A stretch of 64,000 bases of DNA from Pyxidicoccus parkwaysis (lineage in GTDB: Bacteria; Myxococcota; Myxococcia; Myxococcales; Myxococcaceae): contig NZ_CP071090.1 of NCBI RefSeq assembly GCF_017301735.1, positions 12,817,001-12,881,000 of the forward strand, read 5' to 3'. The position numbers and the translations under genes were made by a program. The notes below the pieces were generated by a model, which was given only the letters and a program-made list of their open reading frames with translations, made no database searches and was not told where the DNA came from. Shown here in pieces: positions 24,879 through 34,454 of this stretch (positions are counted from its first letter, which is position 1; the number at the start of each line of letters is the position of its first letter).

Positions 24879-25620
24879 ACGACTTCGGAGCAAGCGCCGC
24901 CGTCGCCGCGCCCCGCACCGGACCGCGAGACTCCTGGAGCACCGCCACCGCGCGCAGCGACGGACGCTTCCACCCGGCCGCGAGCGGCACGCGCGCCTCC
25001 GTCACGAAGCCACCGGCCGGGTCCGCCTTCGGTGCCGGCAGCGTCACCTGGGCGCGCACCACCGCCGCGTGCTCCAGCGTGTGGCCGGCGTTCTCCCCTC
25101 GCGTCACCCGGGAGGACAGGCCGTCCTCGGTGAGCGCGGCCCACAACTCGGTGCCCGGAGGCGGCGCCGCGTCGAGCCGCACGGTGAGCACCGCCGCATC
25201 GCCATCCACGCGAGCGCTGACCCGCACAGGCACCTTGGCCCGCTTCGCGGCGGAGGCGGCCTGCTCACGCGCCTTCGCCTCATCGCCCACGAAGCTGCGC
25301 TCTCCATCCACCACCATCTGCGGCGTGTAGACGCTGTTCTCGTCCCCATTGAGCGCATAGCGCCGCTGGCGAGCGCTGTAGGCGGGCGAGGCGAAGGCGT
25401 CCTTCCACCCGAGGTCATCCCAGTAGTCCACATGGAACCCCAGCGGGATGAGCTCCACGCCCTCCAGCGGCTGGGCACGGGCGAGCCGCGACAGCGCGGC
25501 GTCAGCGGCGGGACAGCTCGAGCAGCCCTCGGAGGTGAACAGCTCCACCACGACGGGCGTGCGGGAGACGGGCGCGGCGGTGAGCAGCATCAGCGGCAGG
25601 GCGAGGAGCGCGGAGAACAT
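24877..25620 (-). CDS. DUF1223 thioredoxin-like exported protein
   Basis: 247 aa. MFSALLALPLMLLTAAPVS is a signal peptide. The mature start VVVELFTSEGCSSCPAADAALSRLA holds a CxxC pair (Cys33, Cys36) in the thioredoxin-like position of the DUF1223 family. GFHVDYWDDLGWKDAFASPAYSARQRRYA and YTPQMVVDGERSFVG are further family marks. Function unproven; a periplasmic thiol-redox role is likely. It lies next to a selenoperoxiredoxin but in the opposite orientation. Confidence 0.85.
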   Translation of the reverse strand: MFSALLALPLMLLTAAPVSRTPVVVELFTSEGCSSCPAADAALSRLARAQPLEGVELIPLGFHVDYWDDLGWKDAFASPAYSARQRRYALNGDENSVYTPQMVVDGERSFVGDEAKAREQAASAAKRAKVPVRVSARVDGDAAVLTVRLDAAPPPGTELWAALTEDGLSSRVTRGENAGHTLEHAAVVRAQVTLPAPKADPAGGFVTEARVPLAAGWKRPSLRAVAVLQESRGPVRGAATAALAPKS

Positions 25621-25679
25621 GCTCCCACTACGCCCGCGCGAGGACCCGGGTTACACGCGCTGGGAGCCCGCTTGTCCGC

Positions 25680-26465
25680 TCAGGGCGCGTAGCTGCGGGT
25701 CGGCAGCCGCGAGCGGATGAGCACCGCCACCCCGGCCAGCAGCAGCCACGGCAGGACATGGGCGGACACCAGGTGCCTCACCGTCCCATCCGAGCAGTGC
25801 AGGTGCAGGACGAGGAGGCTCACCCCGGCGGCGGACAGCCCCGCGGCCAGGGCGCGCACGGGCTCGAACGCCGAGCGGCACAGCAGCACGAGCGCCACGC
25901 CCAGCGGCAGCACCGACATCAACACCTCGGTCCCCATGCACCCCAGCATGCCCCGCACGGGCAGCAGGCTCTGGAGCCCGGAGCCGCCCATCACCTGCAC
26001 CAGCGCCACGCCCACCGCCGCCAGGGCCAACAATCCCCACGGCAGCCGTCGCCGGATGGGCGCAATCGCCAGGAACGCGCCTCCACCCACCAGCACCAGC
26101 GTGAGCAGCGCCACGCTGGTCACCATCGTCGGTGAGGCCTGGTTGCCCACCAGTCCGAGCCCGTGCCGGCCGAGCAACACCAGCCCGCCCGCGAACACGG
26201 CCGTATACACGGCGAGCAGCACCAGCAGCTCGCGCCACCACGGCGTCGCCTTCGGGTGCGCTTCCAGCTCCGCCCGGGCCCGCAGGTGCGCGGCCTCCAG
26301 CTTCGGCGCGGGGGCCTCGGGTGGCGGCGCCGTGGGAAGGCCACCCAGCGCGTCGAAGCCTCCCACCAGCGCCCGGCACTCCGCGCACGACGCCACATGG
26401 GCTTCCAGCTCCGCGGGCAGCGGGCCTCCCAGCGAGTCCATCACCCGCGAGCACTCCGGCTTCAT
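25680..26465 (-). CDS. Zinc-finger anti-sigma factor with six membrane helices (NrsF-like)
   Basis: 261 aa. The cytoplasmic N-terminus has a HVASCAEC anti-sigma zinc-finger core (His and two Cys, plus Cys5). About six membrane helices follow, beginning ELLVLLAVYTAVFAGGLVLLG, and LHLHCSDGTVRHLVSAHVLPW near the end recalls the DUF1109/NrsF family. Its ATG at 26465 overlaps the sigma factor stop (ATGA), so the two are translationally coupled. It should hold the ECF sigma factor at the membrane until a signal arrives; the signal is unknown. Confidence 0.85.
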   Translation of the reverse strand: MKPECSRVMDSLGGPLPAELEAHVASCAECRALVGGFDALGGLPTAPPPEAPAPKLEAAHLRARAELEAHPKATPWWRELLVLLAVYTAVFAGGLVLLGRHGLGLVGNQASPTMVTSVALLTLVLVGGGAFLAIAPIRRRLPWGLLALAAVGVALVQVMGGSGLQSLLPVRGMLGCMGTEVLMSVLPLGVALVLLCRSAFEPVRALAAGLSAAGVSLLVLHLHCSDGTVRHLVSAHVLPWLLLAGVAVLIRSRLPTRSYAP

Positions 26466-27091
26466 TCCTTCGTCTCCTGATGCAGGGCTGCGAGCAGCTC
26501 CCTCAAGCGCTCATAACCGCGGTGCGCGCGAACCTTCACGGCGCTCTCCGTGAGCCCCATCGCGTCGGCGATTTCCGCGAAGCTCATCCCCTCGAAGCGG
26601 TGCAGGAGGATGGGGATGCGCTGCCCCTCCGGAAGCTGGGCGAGGGCCCGCTGCACCGCCTGCTCCAGCCCGCTGTCCCGGGGGCCGGGCGCGTCGTCGG
26701 GGATGGTCGTGGGCAGCTCGCCCTCGGGCGTCAGCTCCTCCGGACGCCGGCTTCTGCGCTGCGAGTCGCGCGCCGCGTTGGTGGCAATCGCATAGAGCCA
26801 GGGCTTGAAGCGCGCGCCGGCCTGGAAGCGGCCCCGTGCGCGCACCAGCGACAGGAAGGTGAGCTGGACGAGGTCCTCGGCCGTGGACGGGCTGCCCGTC
26901 AGCCGCGTGAGGTAGCCGTGCACGGGCCGGGCGTAGCGCTGGAAGAGCGCGTCGAACGCCGTGGAGTCACCCTCGCGGAACCGCGCCATCAGGACCTCGT
27001 CGGACCGGGAGGCGACGGAGGAGTCGCGCGCCGGGTCCTCTCCGGTACGCGCGGGCGTGGCATCGGGTTTCAGCGAGGGCGGCTGGGGCAC
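26462..27091 (-). CDS. ECF-family RNA polymerase sigma factor
   Basis: 209 aa. Sigma region 2 is seen in DALFQRYARPVHGYLTRLTGSPSTAEDLVQLTFLSLVRARGRF and region 4 in LPEGQRIPILLHRFEGMSFAEIADAMGLTESAVKVRAHRGYERLREL. The GTG at 27091 gives a roughly 35-residue extension rich in Pro and Ser; ATG 26989 at MARFREGD is a possible shorter start. It forms a pair with the coupled membrane anti-sigma factor. The desaturase upstream on the same strand is separated by a terminator-like stem. Confidence 0.93.
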   Translation of the reverse strand: MPQPPSLKPDATPARTGEDPARDSSVASRSDEVLMARFREGDSTAFDALFQRYARPVHGYLTRLTGSPSTAEDLVQLTFLSLVRARGRFQAGARFKPWLYAIATNAARDSQRRSRRPEELTPEGELPTTIPDDAPGPRDSGLEQAVQRALAQLPEGQRIPILLHRFEGMSFAEIADAMGLTESAVKVRAHRGYERLRELLAALHQETKE

Positions 27092-27107
27092 GCGGGGCGG
27101 ACTCTAA

Positions 27108-27128
27108 CCCGGGAAGCGCCTTCCCGGG
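27108..27128 (-). terminator. Terminator-like stem after the desaturase gene
   Basis: CCCGGGAAG (27108-27116) pairs perfectly with CTTCCCGGG (27120-27128) around a 3-nt loop, then TTAGAG on the minus strand. It lies in the 79-bp gap before the sigma factor gene. Confidence 0.5.
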
Positions 27129-27170
27129 GTGCTCCGATGTACTCCGTCATCAGCACGACTCGGGCAGCGC

Positions 27171-28286
<1,116 letters not shown>

Positions 28287-28294
28287 CAACACCC

Positions 28295-28320
28295 CCTCCT
28301 GTCACGGCTCTGTCAGGAGG
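28295..28320 (-). promoter_or_regulatory. Hairpin masking the desaturase ribosome-binding site
   Basis: On the minus strand CCTCCTG (28320-28314), which contains the stop of the upstream gene, can pair with CAGGAGG (28301-28295), which is the desaturase Shine-Dalgarno sequence; the loop is 12 nt. A ribosome finishing the upstream gene would open the stem. Confidence 0.5.
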
Positions 28321-29752
28321 CCGCGGATTGGCGCAGCTCCGTCAGCCAGGCCTCGAAGGCCGGGTGGCCGTGCAGGGGCGCCAGGTCCGCGTCCGAGGCG
28401 GCGTAGGCCCCATCATTGAAGCCCAGCTCGGTGGCGCGCCGCAGCAGACGCATGGCCTCCGTCGCGTTGCGCGCCCGCGCGTAGGCGCACGCCGCGTCAT
28501 AGGCGATGGTGGCGCTGGGTGCATGACGGAGCGCGGCCTCGCCCACGGCGGCGGCCTCGGAGAAGGCGCCGCGGATGAAGAGCACCCGCTCCGCGCAGGT
28601 GTAGGCCGCGGCCGGGTCCAGCCCCGGGAGCCGCAGCGCGTCCTGCTCGCGGCCGAGCCGGATGAGCGTGCCGGCATACTCGTGCAGGACGGTGCGGTCT
28701 CCGGACGTCTGCCACGCCTGCTTCCACCAATCCACGGCGCGCGTGTCGTCGCCCACCAATGAGAAGGCCGCCGCCACCGCGTGCGGCTCCACGGGCAGGC
28801 CCTGCACCTGGGAGAAGTGGTCCAGCGCGGGCCGGCCATGGCCCTCCTTCAGGGCCACCCACCCCAGCAGATGGTGCGCGTGGCTGGCGAGCTGCTGCGT
28901 GAGCCCCTCTTCCGTCTCCAGCACCTGCGCGCCCAGCCGCCGCGCGTCGTCCAGCCGGCCCGCCTTGAGTGCCGCCTGCGCCTCGCGCAGCTTCTCCGCC
29001 TGGGGCCCCCGCAGCGCCGCGGTGTCCCCTGCCTTGCCGCCGCTGCGCAGCACCTGCGAGATGAGGCCGAAGGCCCGCGCGCCCCACATGCCGAAGAGCA
29101 CGACGAAGAGCAACTCCCCGGTCCTCACGCCCAGCACCACGACGGCCACGCAAAGCAGCAGGGACAGGCCCTGCGCCAGGAGGATGCCGCGCCGCGGGCC
29201 GAAGATGCGGTGCGCCAGCGTGGCGGTGATGTGCCCGCCATCCAGCGGAAGCACGGGCAGCATGTTGAGCACCGCCCAGAAGAAGTTGGCGGCCGCGAAG
29301 GTGCCCAGGAAGAAGTCGAGCGCGGGGGTGTGGCCCCTGAACAGCACGAAGCCCACCCAACACGCCACCCCCAGCGTCAGCCCGAAGAGGGGGCCGGCCG
29401 CGACGATGACGAGGTCGCGCTTCCACGGCACGTGGACGGGCTGGTCATGGGGCACGGTGTGGCCCCCCAGCCAGGCGAGGAAGATGCTCGGCCGGTAGCC
29501 GAACAGCCGGCTGGCCAGGGCATGGCCCAGCTCGTGGACGAGAACCGAGACGAAGACGATGGACATCCAGGACAGGATGAAGAGGCCCATGGCGCTGGCG
29601 TGGCCGAGCGCGGGCGCGCTCTCCACCTGACGGAACGGCCAACCTCTCTGGGCCCCCGCGGTTTCAACGGAGCTCCAGGCAATCATGGCCGATACGAGCA
29701 GGTGGCTCGGCTGGACTTCGACGGGAATGCTCCCGAGGCGAAAGCGGAACAT
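28313..29752 (-). CDS. M50 site-2-type metalloprotease with TPR-like C-terminus
   Basis: 479 aa. The intramembrane zinc motif is HELGHA (His73, Glu74, His77), and NMLPVLPLDGGH is the second M50 signature that supplies the Asp ligand. Hydrophobic segments before and between these fit the S2P core. From about residue 255 the protein is soluble and helical, with TPR-like units (ALKAGRLDDARRLGAQVLE, YDAACAYARARNATEAMRLLRRATELG). ATG 29752 starts MFRFRLGSIPVEVQPSHLL, the usual M50 beginning. Substrate unknown; an anti-sigma factor is conceivable but not shown. It overlaps regulatory pairing with the desaturase downstream. Confidence 0.87.
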   Translation of the reverse strand: MFRFRLGSIPVEVQPSHLLVSAMIAWSSVETAGAQRGWPFRQVESAPALGHASAMGLFILSWMSIVFVSVLVHELGHALASRLFGYRPSIFLAWLGGHTVPHDQPVHVPWKRDLVIVAAGPLFGLTLGVACWVGFVLFRGHTPALDFFLGTFAAANFFWAVLNMLPVLPLDGGHITATLAHRIFGPRRGILLAQGLSLLLCVAVVVLGVRTGELLFVVLFGMWGARAFGLISQVLRSGGKAGDTAALRGPQAEKLREAQAALKAGRLDDARRLGAQVLETEEGLTQQLASHAHHLLGWVALKEGHGRPALDHFSQVQGLPVEPHAVAAAFSLVGDDTRAVDWWKQAWQTSGDRTVLHEYAGTLIRLGREQDALRLPGLDPAAAYTCAERVLFIRGAFSEAAAVGEAALRHAPSATIAYDAACAYARARNATEAMRLLRRATELGFNDGAYAASDADLAPLHGHPAFEAWLTELRQSAAS

Positions 29753-29846
29753 GGGGACGGACCTTAACCGTTGAGTCCCGGTCGTGCAGGCTGTTGCGCA
29801 CACGGCCTGCAAGCTCTCGGATGTTCCGCTAGGTTCCCCGCCCTTC

Positions 29847-30860
29847 ATGCCGCAGCTCGGTCCCTACTCCCTGCCGAACCCCTACATCCTGGCCCCCATG
29901 GCCGGGGTGAGCGAGATGCCGTTCCGCGTCCTCGCCTTCCGTCTGGGCGCCGCCCTCTGTCCCACGGAGCTCGTCAGCTCCCAGGGGCTGATGCGGGCCA
30001 ACCAGCGGACCCTGAAGTACCTGCGCTACGACGCCGAGGTGGAGCGGCCCTACTCGCTCCAAATCTACGGCGGCGAGCCGGAGGCCATGGCCCGCGCGGC
30101 GGTGGTGGGCAAGGAGTCCGGCGCGCAAATCATCGACATCAACATGGGCTGCCCGGTGAAGAAGGTGACGAAGAACGGCGCCGGCAGCGCCCTGCTGTGC
30201 GACGTGCCCCGCGCCGCCAGCATCGTCCGGGAGATTCGCGCGGCCACCGGGCTGCCCGTCACCTGCAAGATTCGCTCGGGCTGGGACGCGAAGAATCGCA
30301 ACTACCTCCAGATGGCCGCCGCGCTGCAGGAGGCCGGCTGCGCGGCGCTGGCCATCCACCCGCGCACCCGCGAGCAGGGCTACTCGGGTCAGGCGGACTG
30401 GAGCGTCATCACCGACTTGAAGCGCCACTTCCCGGAGATGCCCATCATCGGCAACGGGGACGTGAAGACGCCGGAGGACGCCCGGCGGATGCAGGAGTCC
30501 ACCGGCTGCGACTTCGTGATGATTGGCCGCGCCGCGCTGGGCAACCCGTGGATATTCCGCGAGCTGTTGGGCGGCCCGCCCGCCACGCCCGGAGAGCGGT
30601 GCGCCCTGGTGCTGGAGCACCTGCGCGCGCACCTGGACTTCATGGGGGACCCGCTGGGCGCGGTGCGCTCCTTCCGCAAGCAGCTCGCGTGGTACGCCCA
30701 CGGCCTGCACGGCGCCGCCGCCTTCCGCGCGGAGGTGAACACCCTGGACGTGCCCTCGGCCGTGGAGGCCTGCGTGCGCCGCTTCTTCGCCGCCGCCGCC
30801 GTGGACCTCTCCGGCCCCGGCGAGGAGCAGGACGTGGACTACCGCGCCGCGCTCGGCTGA
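29847..30860 (+). CDS. dus: tRNA-dihydrouridine synthase (DusB-like)
   Basis: 337 aa FMN enzyme. LAPMAGVSEMPFRVLAF, LQIYGGEP, INMGCPVKKVTKNGAGSALL (with the catalytic Cys in MGCPVKK), HPRTREQGYSG, GNGDVKTPEDARRM and MIGRAALGNPWIF are all Dus signatures. It reduces specific uridines in tRNA to dihydrouridine using NADPH. ATG 29847 starts MPQLGPYSLPNPYILAPM. It is divergent from the M50 gene, and its last 22 bp overlap the end of the convergent GH1 gene. Confidence 0.94.
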   Translation: MPQLGPYSLPNPYILAPMAGVSEMPFRVLAFRLGAALCPTELVSSQGLMRANQRTLKYLRYDAEVERPYSLQIYGGEPEAMARAAVVGKESGAQIIDINMGCPVKKVTKNGAGSALLCDVPRAASIVREIRAATGLPVTCKIRSGWDAKNRNYLQMAAALQEAGCAALAIHPRTREQGYSGQADWSVITDLKRHFPEMPIIGNGDVKTPEDARRMQESTGCDFVMIGRAALGNPWIFRELLGGPPATPGERCALVLEHLRAHLDFMGDPLGAVRSFRKQLAWYAHGLHGAAAFRAEVNTLDVPSAVEACVRRFFAAAAVDLSGPGEEQDVDYRAALG

Positions 30861-32164
30861 GAGGCCAGAGGCGCCTGAGTCGCCGGAGCCACGAGCCGGC
30901 GGCTGGTGGCCACGGCGCGGAAGTAGTCGCAGGCGGGGGTGGGGCGGCGCTCCAGCGTGTCGAAGTCCACGTGGTAGAGGCCGAAGCGCGGGCCCCAGCC
31001 CTCCAGCCACTCGAAATTGTCGAGCAGGCTCCAATAGAGGTAGCCGCGCACGTCCACGCCGAGCCGCCGGGCGGCCAGCACCTGCGCCAGGTGGGTATGG
31101 AGGTAGTGGGGCCGGCGCTCGCCCGCGCGGTCGTCGATGCCGTTCTCCGTAATCCACACCGGCAGCCCGTAGCGCTTCACCTCGCGCAGCGACTGGAGGA
31201 ATCCCTCGGGCCAGTCCTCCCAGCCGATGTCGGTGAGGCCGCGGCCCAGGATGTCGCGGTACTTGAACTCGATGAAGGGCGGGCGCGGCACGAAGCGCAG
31301 GTGCGCGCGCGTGTAGTAGTTGACGCCGATGAACTCCACGGAGTCCCGCGCCCCGGGGATGTCCACGCGCGTGGAGGCCACGCCGGGCATGTTGACGCGC
31401 AGCTTCCCGGTGACGAGCGCCTCGTGGAAGGCGTGGTTGTAGGCCTGTGCCCCCAACCTCACCAGCGCGCGGTCCAGCGGGTGCCACCACCGGTCCGGCG
31501 CGAAGGCGAGCGTGTTCTGGGAGATGCCCAGCTCCACGCGGCCCAGGCGCGCCAGCAGCTCCTCGCGCGAGGCCACGTGCGCGCGCACCAGGTTCTCCAT
31601 GGCCCGCATGGTGAGGGCGCCGTCGGCGATGCCGGGCGGAATGGCCCCCTGCAGGTAGCCGCCGAGCAGCAGCACCATGGGCTCGTTGAAGGAGATGACG
31701 AGCGCGTCCAGCCCCTCCAGCAGCTCCGCGCACCGGCGCGCGTACTGGCGGAAGGCGTCCACGCTGGCCGGCTGGTGCCACGGCGTCTCCCGGTGGAACC
31801 ACGCCGGGTGGGTGAAGTGGTGGAGCGTCACCACGGGCCGCAGGCCCCGCGCCTTCATCTTGAGGAGCCGCTCGCGGTAGGCCTCCAGCGCTACAGCGTC
31901 GTAGCGCCCGCGCTCGGGTTCGATTCGCGCCCACTCGAGGGAGATGCGGAACGCGGTGGCGCCCACGTCGGTGGCGAGGCCGTAGTCCTCCTCATAGCGG
32001 TGCCAGTGGTCCACCGCGCGGCCGCAGCGCACGTCGGGCTCCTTCAGCTTCCCGGCGCGCTCCCACTCGGCCCAGTCGTTCTCGATGCCGCCCTCCACCT
32101 GGTACGACGAGGTGGCGACGCCGAAGGTGAAGTCCGCGGGGAAGGTCAGCGCGTCGGTGCTCAT
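30839..32164 (-). CDS. GH1-family beta-glycosidase
   Basis: 441 aa TIM-barrel retaining glycosidase. The N-terminus FPADFTFGVATSSYQVEGG is the GH1 signature. Glu161 in SFNEPM is the acid/base and Glu340 in WITENGID the nucleophile; YYTRAHLRF and YLYWSLLDNFEWLEGWGPRFGLYHVD are also family-typical. No signal peptide, so it is cytoplasmic and likely acts on imported beta-glucosides or related disaccharides. ATG 32164 opens the domain directly. Confidence 0.94.
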   Translation of the reverse strand: MSTDALTFPADFTFGVATSSYQVEGGIENDWAEWERAGKLKEPDVRCGRAVDHWHRYEEDYGLATDVGATAFRISLEWARIEPERGRYDAVALEAYRERLLKMKARGLRPVVTLHHFTHPAWFHRETPWHQPASVDAFRQYARRCAELLEGLDALVISFNEPMVLLLGGYLQGAIPPGIADGALTMRAMENLVRAHVASREELLARLGRVELGISQNTLAFAPDRWWHPLDRALVRLGAQAYNHAFHEALVTGKLRVNMPGVASTRVDIPGARDSVEFIGVNYYTRAHLRFVPRPPFIEFKYRDILGRGLTDIGWEDWPEGFLQSLREVKRYGLPVWITENGIDDRAGERRPHYLHTHLAQVLAARRLGVDVRGYLYWSLLDNFEWLEGWGPRFGLYHVDFDTLERRPTPACDYFRAVATSRRLVAPATQAPLASQPSAAR

Positions 32165-32520
32165 GGTGGTGGCGCAACCTAGACCCCGCCTCCGCATGCG
32201 GAAAGCGCCGCGTACCGGCGCGCTCATGCGCACGGAGGCGTGCGCAGCGGCGGCGCGAAGGTGGCTCCATCGCGTCCGGAGCCGAGAATTCGGCCTCGCG
32301 CGCGACGCGCGAAACCGCGCTGGAGTGTCCGCGAGGCACCGTTTCGGGCCTTCGGAAGCGCCCGATGCCGAAAAATCGGCCTTGAAGCGCGTTGCAATAC
32401 ATCACCATGCGTTGACACACGCGCATGTCACCCGTACTCTTCACTTCAAGCACTCACTCCCATCAAGAAGAGTGCAGGGTCCTGGTTGACGGGGCCCAAT
32501 CAACAACCCGGAGGATTCTG
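32165..32520. other. Divergent intergenic region of 356 bp, promoter of the histone-like gene
   Basis: It contains one recognisable promoter near its right end (32412-32440) and the Shine-Dalgarno sequence of the histone-like gene. The left two thirds are rich in CG steps without a gene, tRNA or terminator that I can support. Confidence 0.5.
32412..32440 (+). promoter_or_regulatory. Sigma70-type promoter for the histone H1-like gene
   Basis: A perfect -35 TTGACA (32412-32417) is followed after 17 bp by TACTCT (32435-32440), about 80 bp before the ATG at 32521. The -10 is weak but spacing is ideal. Confidence 0.6.
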
Positions 32521-32706
32521 ATGGCTGCCAAGAAGAAGACCGCCAAGAAGGCGACTGCGAAGAAGACCACCACCCGCAAGACCGCGGGCAAGACGGCCAA
32601 GAAGGCGGCCGCCAAGAAGGGTGGCGCTCGCAAGGCCGCTCGCAAGGCTCCCGCCCGTAAGCGCGCCAGCAAGGCGGCCGCGGCTCCGGCGACCCCGGAG
32701 TCCTGA
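32521..32706 (+). CDS. Lysine/alanine-rich histone H1-like protein
   Basis: 61 aa made almost wholly of Lys, Arg, Ala and Thr: MAAKKKTAKKATAKKTTTRKT, then AAKK and RKAARKAPARKRASK units. This is the composition of bacterial histone H1-like C-terminal tails, which bind DNA by charge. CGGAGG lies 6 nt before the ATG. It has its own consensus-like promoter and terminator, so it is probably well expressed as a single gene. Its exact nucleoid role is unknown. Confidence 0.8.
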   Translation: MAAKKKTAKKATAKKTTTRKTAGKTAKKAAAKKGGARKAARKAPARKRASKAAAAPATPES

Positions 32707-32747
32707 GCAGCAAGCAGTCATGAGCGGACGTGAGTTGACGTCCGGTG

Positions 32748-32785
32748 AACGGCTCGGCGAAACCCGCCGGGCCGTTTTCATTTCT
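32748..32785 (+). terminator. Intrinsic terminator after the histone-like gene
   Basis: AACGGCTCGGCG (32748-32759) pairs with CGCCGGGCCGTT (32765-32776), 12 bp with one T-G and a 5-nt loop, then TTCATTTCT. A smaller GGACGT/ACGTCC hairpin stands just before it (32726-32743). Confidence 0.8.
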
Positions 32786-32801
32786 GCTGCCTGGAGGCCT
32801 C

Positions 32802-34259
32802 GTGTCGCTGCGTCCCGTGGAGCTGGAGCAGGTGGTGGCGGAGGTAGGAGCACGCCTCACCGGTGCCGTGGCGCAGAAGGCGTGGTGCCCGCTTCCCCGC
32901 CTGGCCTACCTCGAGCTGCGAGTGCCCGGCCGCTCGGTGCTGCTGTGCCTGTGTGCGGAAGGAGACCTTGCGCGCGTGTCGGCGGCGGAGGAGCGCTTCC
33001 CCACCCCGGGTGAGCCCGCGCCCTTCCAGCGGTGGCTGCGCCACGAGCTGACCGGCGCGAAGCTGCAAGGAGCCCGCTTTAGCGAGGCCGAGCGCGTGGT
33101 GGAGCTGGACTTCGAGCGCGAGGACGTGCGCCGCCGCCTCGTGCTGGAGCTGGGCGCGCCGGGCGGACTGCTCCTCCTGAGCGACAACGGCCGCGTGCTG
33201 ATGCACTCCGGAGAAGGCTTCGCGCAGCGCCGCAACCTCTACCCGGGCGCGGCGTGGACGCCGCCGGAGCCGCTGTCCCCCGAGGCGCTGGCGAAGGCGA
33301 AGAGCGCGCCCTCGCGCCTGGTGCCCGTGGAGGGCGAGGACCTTCCCCAGGCCCGCGCGGCGGAGCGCCTCCTCGGAGCGAGGGACAAGTCGAGCCGCGC
33401 GGAGAGCATCCGCCGCCGGCTGGCGCAGCCGTACCGCGCGCGCCTCAAGCGCTCCTCGCGCACGCTGGAGAAGGTCCGCGCCGAGGCCGCGCGTGGGCCG
33501 GACGCGGAGAAGCACCGCTCGCTGGGCGAGTTGCTGGCGCAGAACCTCTACCGCCTCAAGCGCGGCGCCACCGAGGTGACGCTCACCGCGTACACGGAGG
33601 AGGGGGCGCAAGAGGTGAAGGTGACGCTGGACCCGAAGCGCACGCCGAAGGAGGAGGCGGACTGGCACTTCCACCAGTACCGGAGGCTCCTGCGCGGCGT
33701 GGAGCAGGCGCGCCACCGCGAGGCGGAGCTGTCGCGCGAGGTGACGCAGGCGGAGACCGCGCTCGCCCAGATTGAGCGCATGGACGAGGCCGCGCTGCTG
33801 GCACAGGCCGAGGTGCTCCAGCTCGTCGCGGGCGCGGAGGGCACGCAGGAGGGACGGCCCTTCAAGGAGTACGTGGGCCACGGCGGCGCGCGCATCTGGG
33901 TGGGGCGCGGCTCGGAGGACAACGACACGCTCACCTTCAAGGTGGCGAGGCCGTGGCACCTGTGGCTGCACGCGCGCGGCGTGCCCGGCAGCCACGTGGT
34001 GGTGCCGCTCGAGAAGGCGCAGGAGGTGGAGCAGGAAGTCCTGCTGGACGCCGCGCACCTGGCGCTGCACCACTCGGGCGCGAAGGGCGAGCCGCGAGGC
34101 GAGGTCAGTTACGTGCCCGTGAAGTTCGTGCGCAAGGTGAAGGGCGGCGCGCACGGGCAAGTCACGTTCACCCGAGAGAAGACCTTCGTCGTGCGCATGG
34201 AGCCGGAGCGGTTGGAGCGGCTGCTCAAGTCGCGCCACGCGGAGGCGCCCGCGTCCTGA
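32802..34259 (+). CDS. NFACT-family protein (RqcH/Rqc2-like)
   Basis: 485 aa. The N-terminal NFACT-N-like domain (SLRPVELEQVVAEVGARLTGA) is followed by a helical coiled region (residues about 190-340, rich in Arg, Glu and Leu) and the C-terminal NFACT-R/DUF814 domain with RPWHLWLHARGVPGSHVVV and ALHHSGAKGEPRGEVSYVPVKFVRK. RqcH proteins rescue stalled 50S subunits by recruiting tRNA-Ala. The GTG start at 32802 has GGAGG upstream. The N-terminal DR motif of typical RqcH is not obvious, so an exact functional match is uncertain. Confidence 0.78.
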   Translation: MSLRPVELEQVVAEVGARLTGAVAQKAWCPLPRLAYLELRVPGRSVLLCLCAEGDLARVSAAEERFPTPGEPAPFQRWLRHELTGAKLQGARFSEAERVVELDFEREDVRRRLVLELGAPGGLLLLSDNGRVLMHSGEGFAQRRNLYPGAAWTPPEPLSPEALAKAKSAPSRLVPVEGEDLPQARAAERLLGARDKSSRAESIRRRLAQPYRARLKRSSRTLEKVRAEAARGPDAEKHRSLGELLAQNLYRLKRGATEVTLTAYTEEGAQEVKVTLDPKRTPKEEADWHFHQYRRLLRGVEQARHREAELSREVTQAETALAQIERMDEAALLAQAEVLQLVAGAEGTQEGRPFKEYVGHGGARIWVGRGSEDNDTLTFKVARPWHLWLHARGVPGSHVVVPLEKAQEVEQEVLLDAAHLALHHSGAKGEPRGEVSYVPVKFVRKVKGGAHGQVTFTREKTFVVRMEPERLERLLKSRHAEAPAS

Positions 34260-34454
34260 AGTCGCGCCGGTGGTGCCCTCGCGGGGGGCTTGCCGCGCGC
34301 GTTCTGCGTGCGCACACCCGGTGGATTCGTCCTTTTCATGCGCGCGGGACTGGAGAAATCTCCCGAAATGGCGTCGGCGGACGCGGTTGACGGGCTGACG
34401 GAGGGGAGGCAAGCGCCAGCGGCCGGCCTTGAGTCCCCGAGGTTGCCGGGTACG

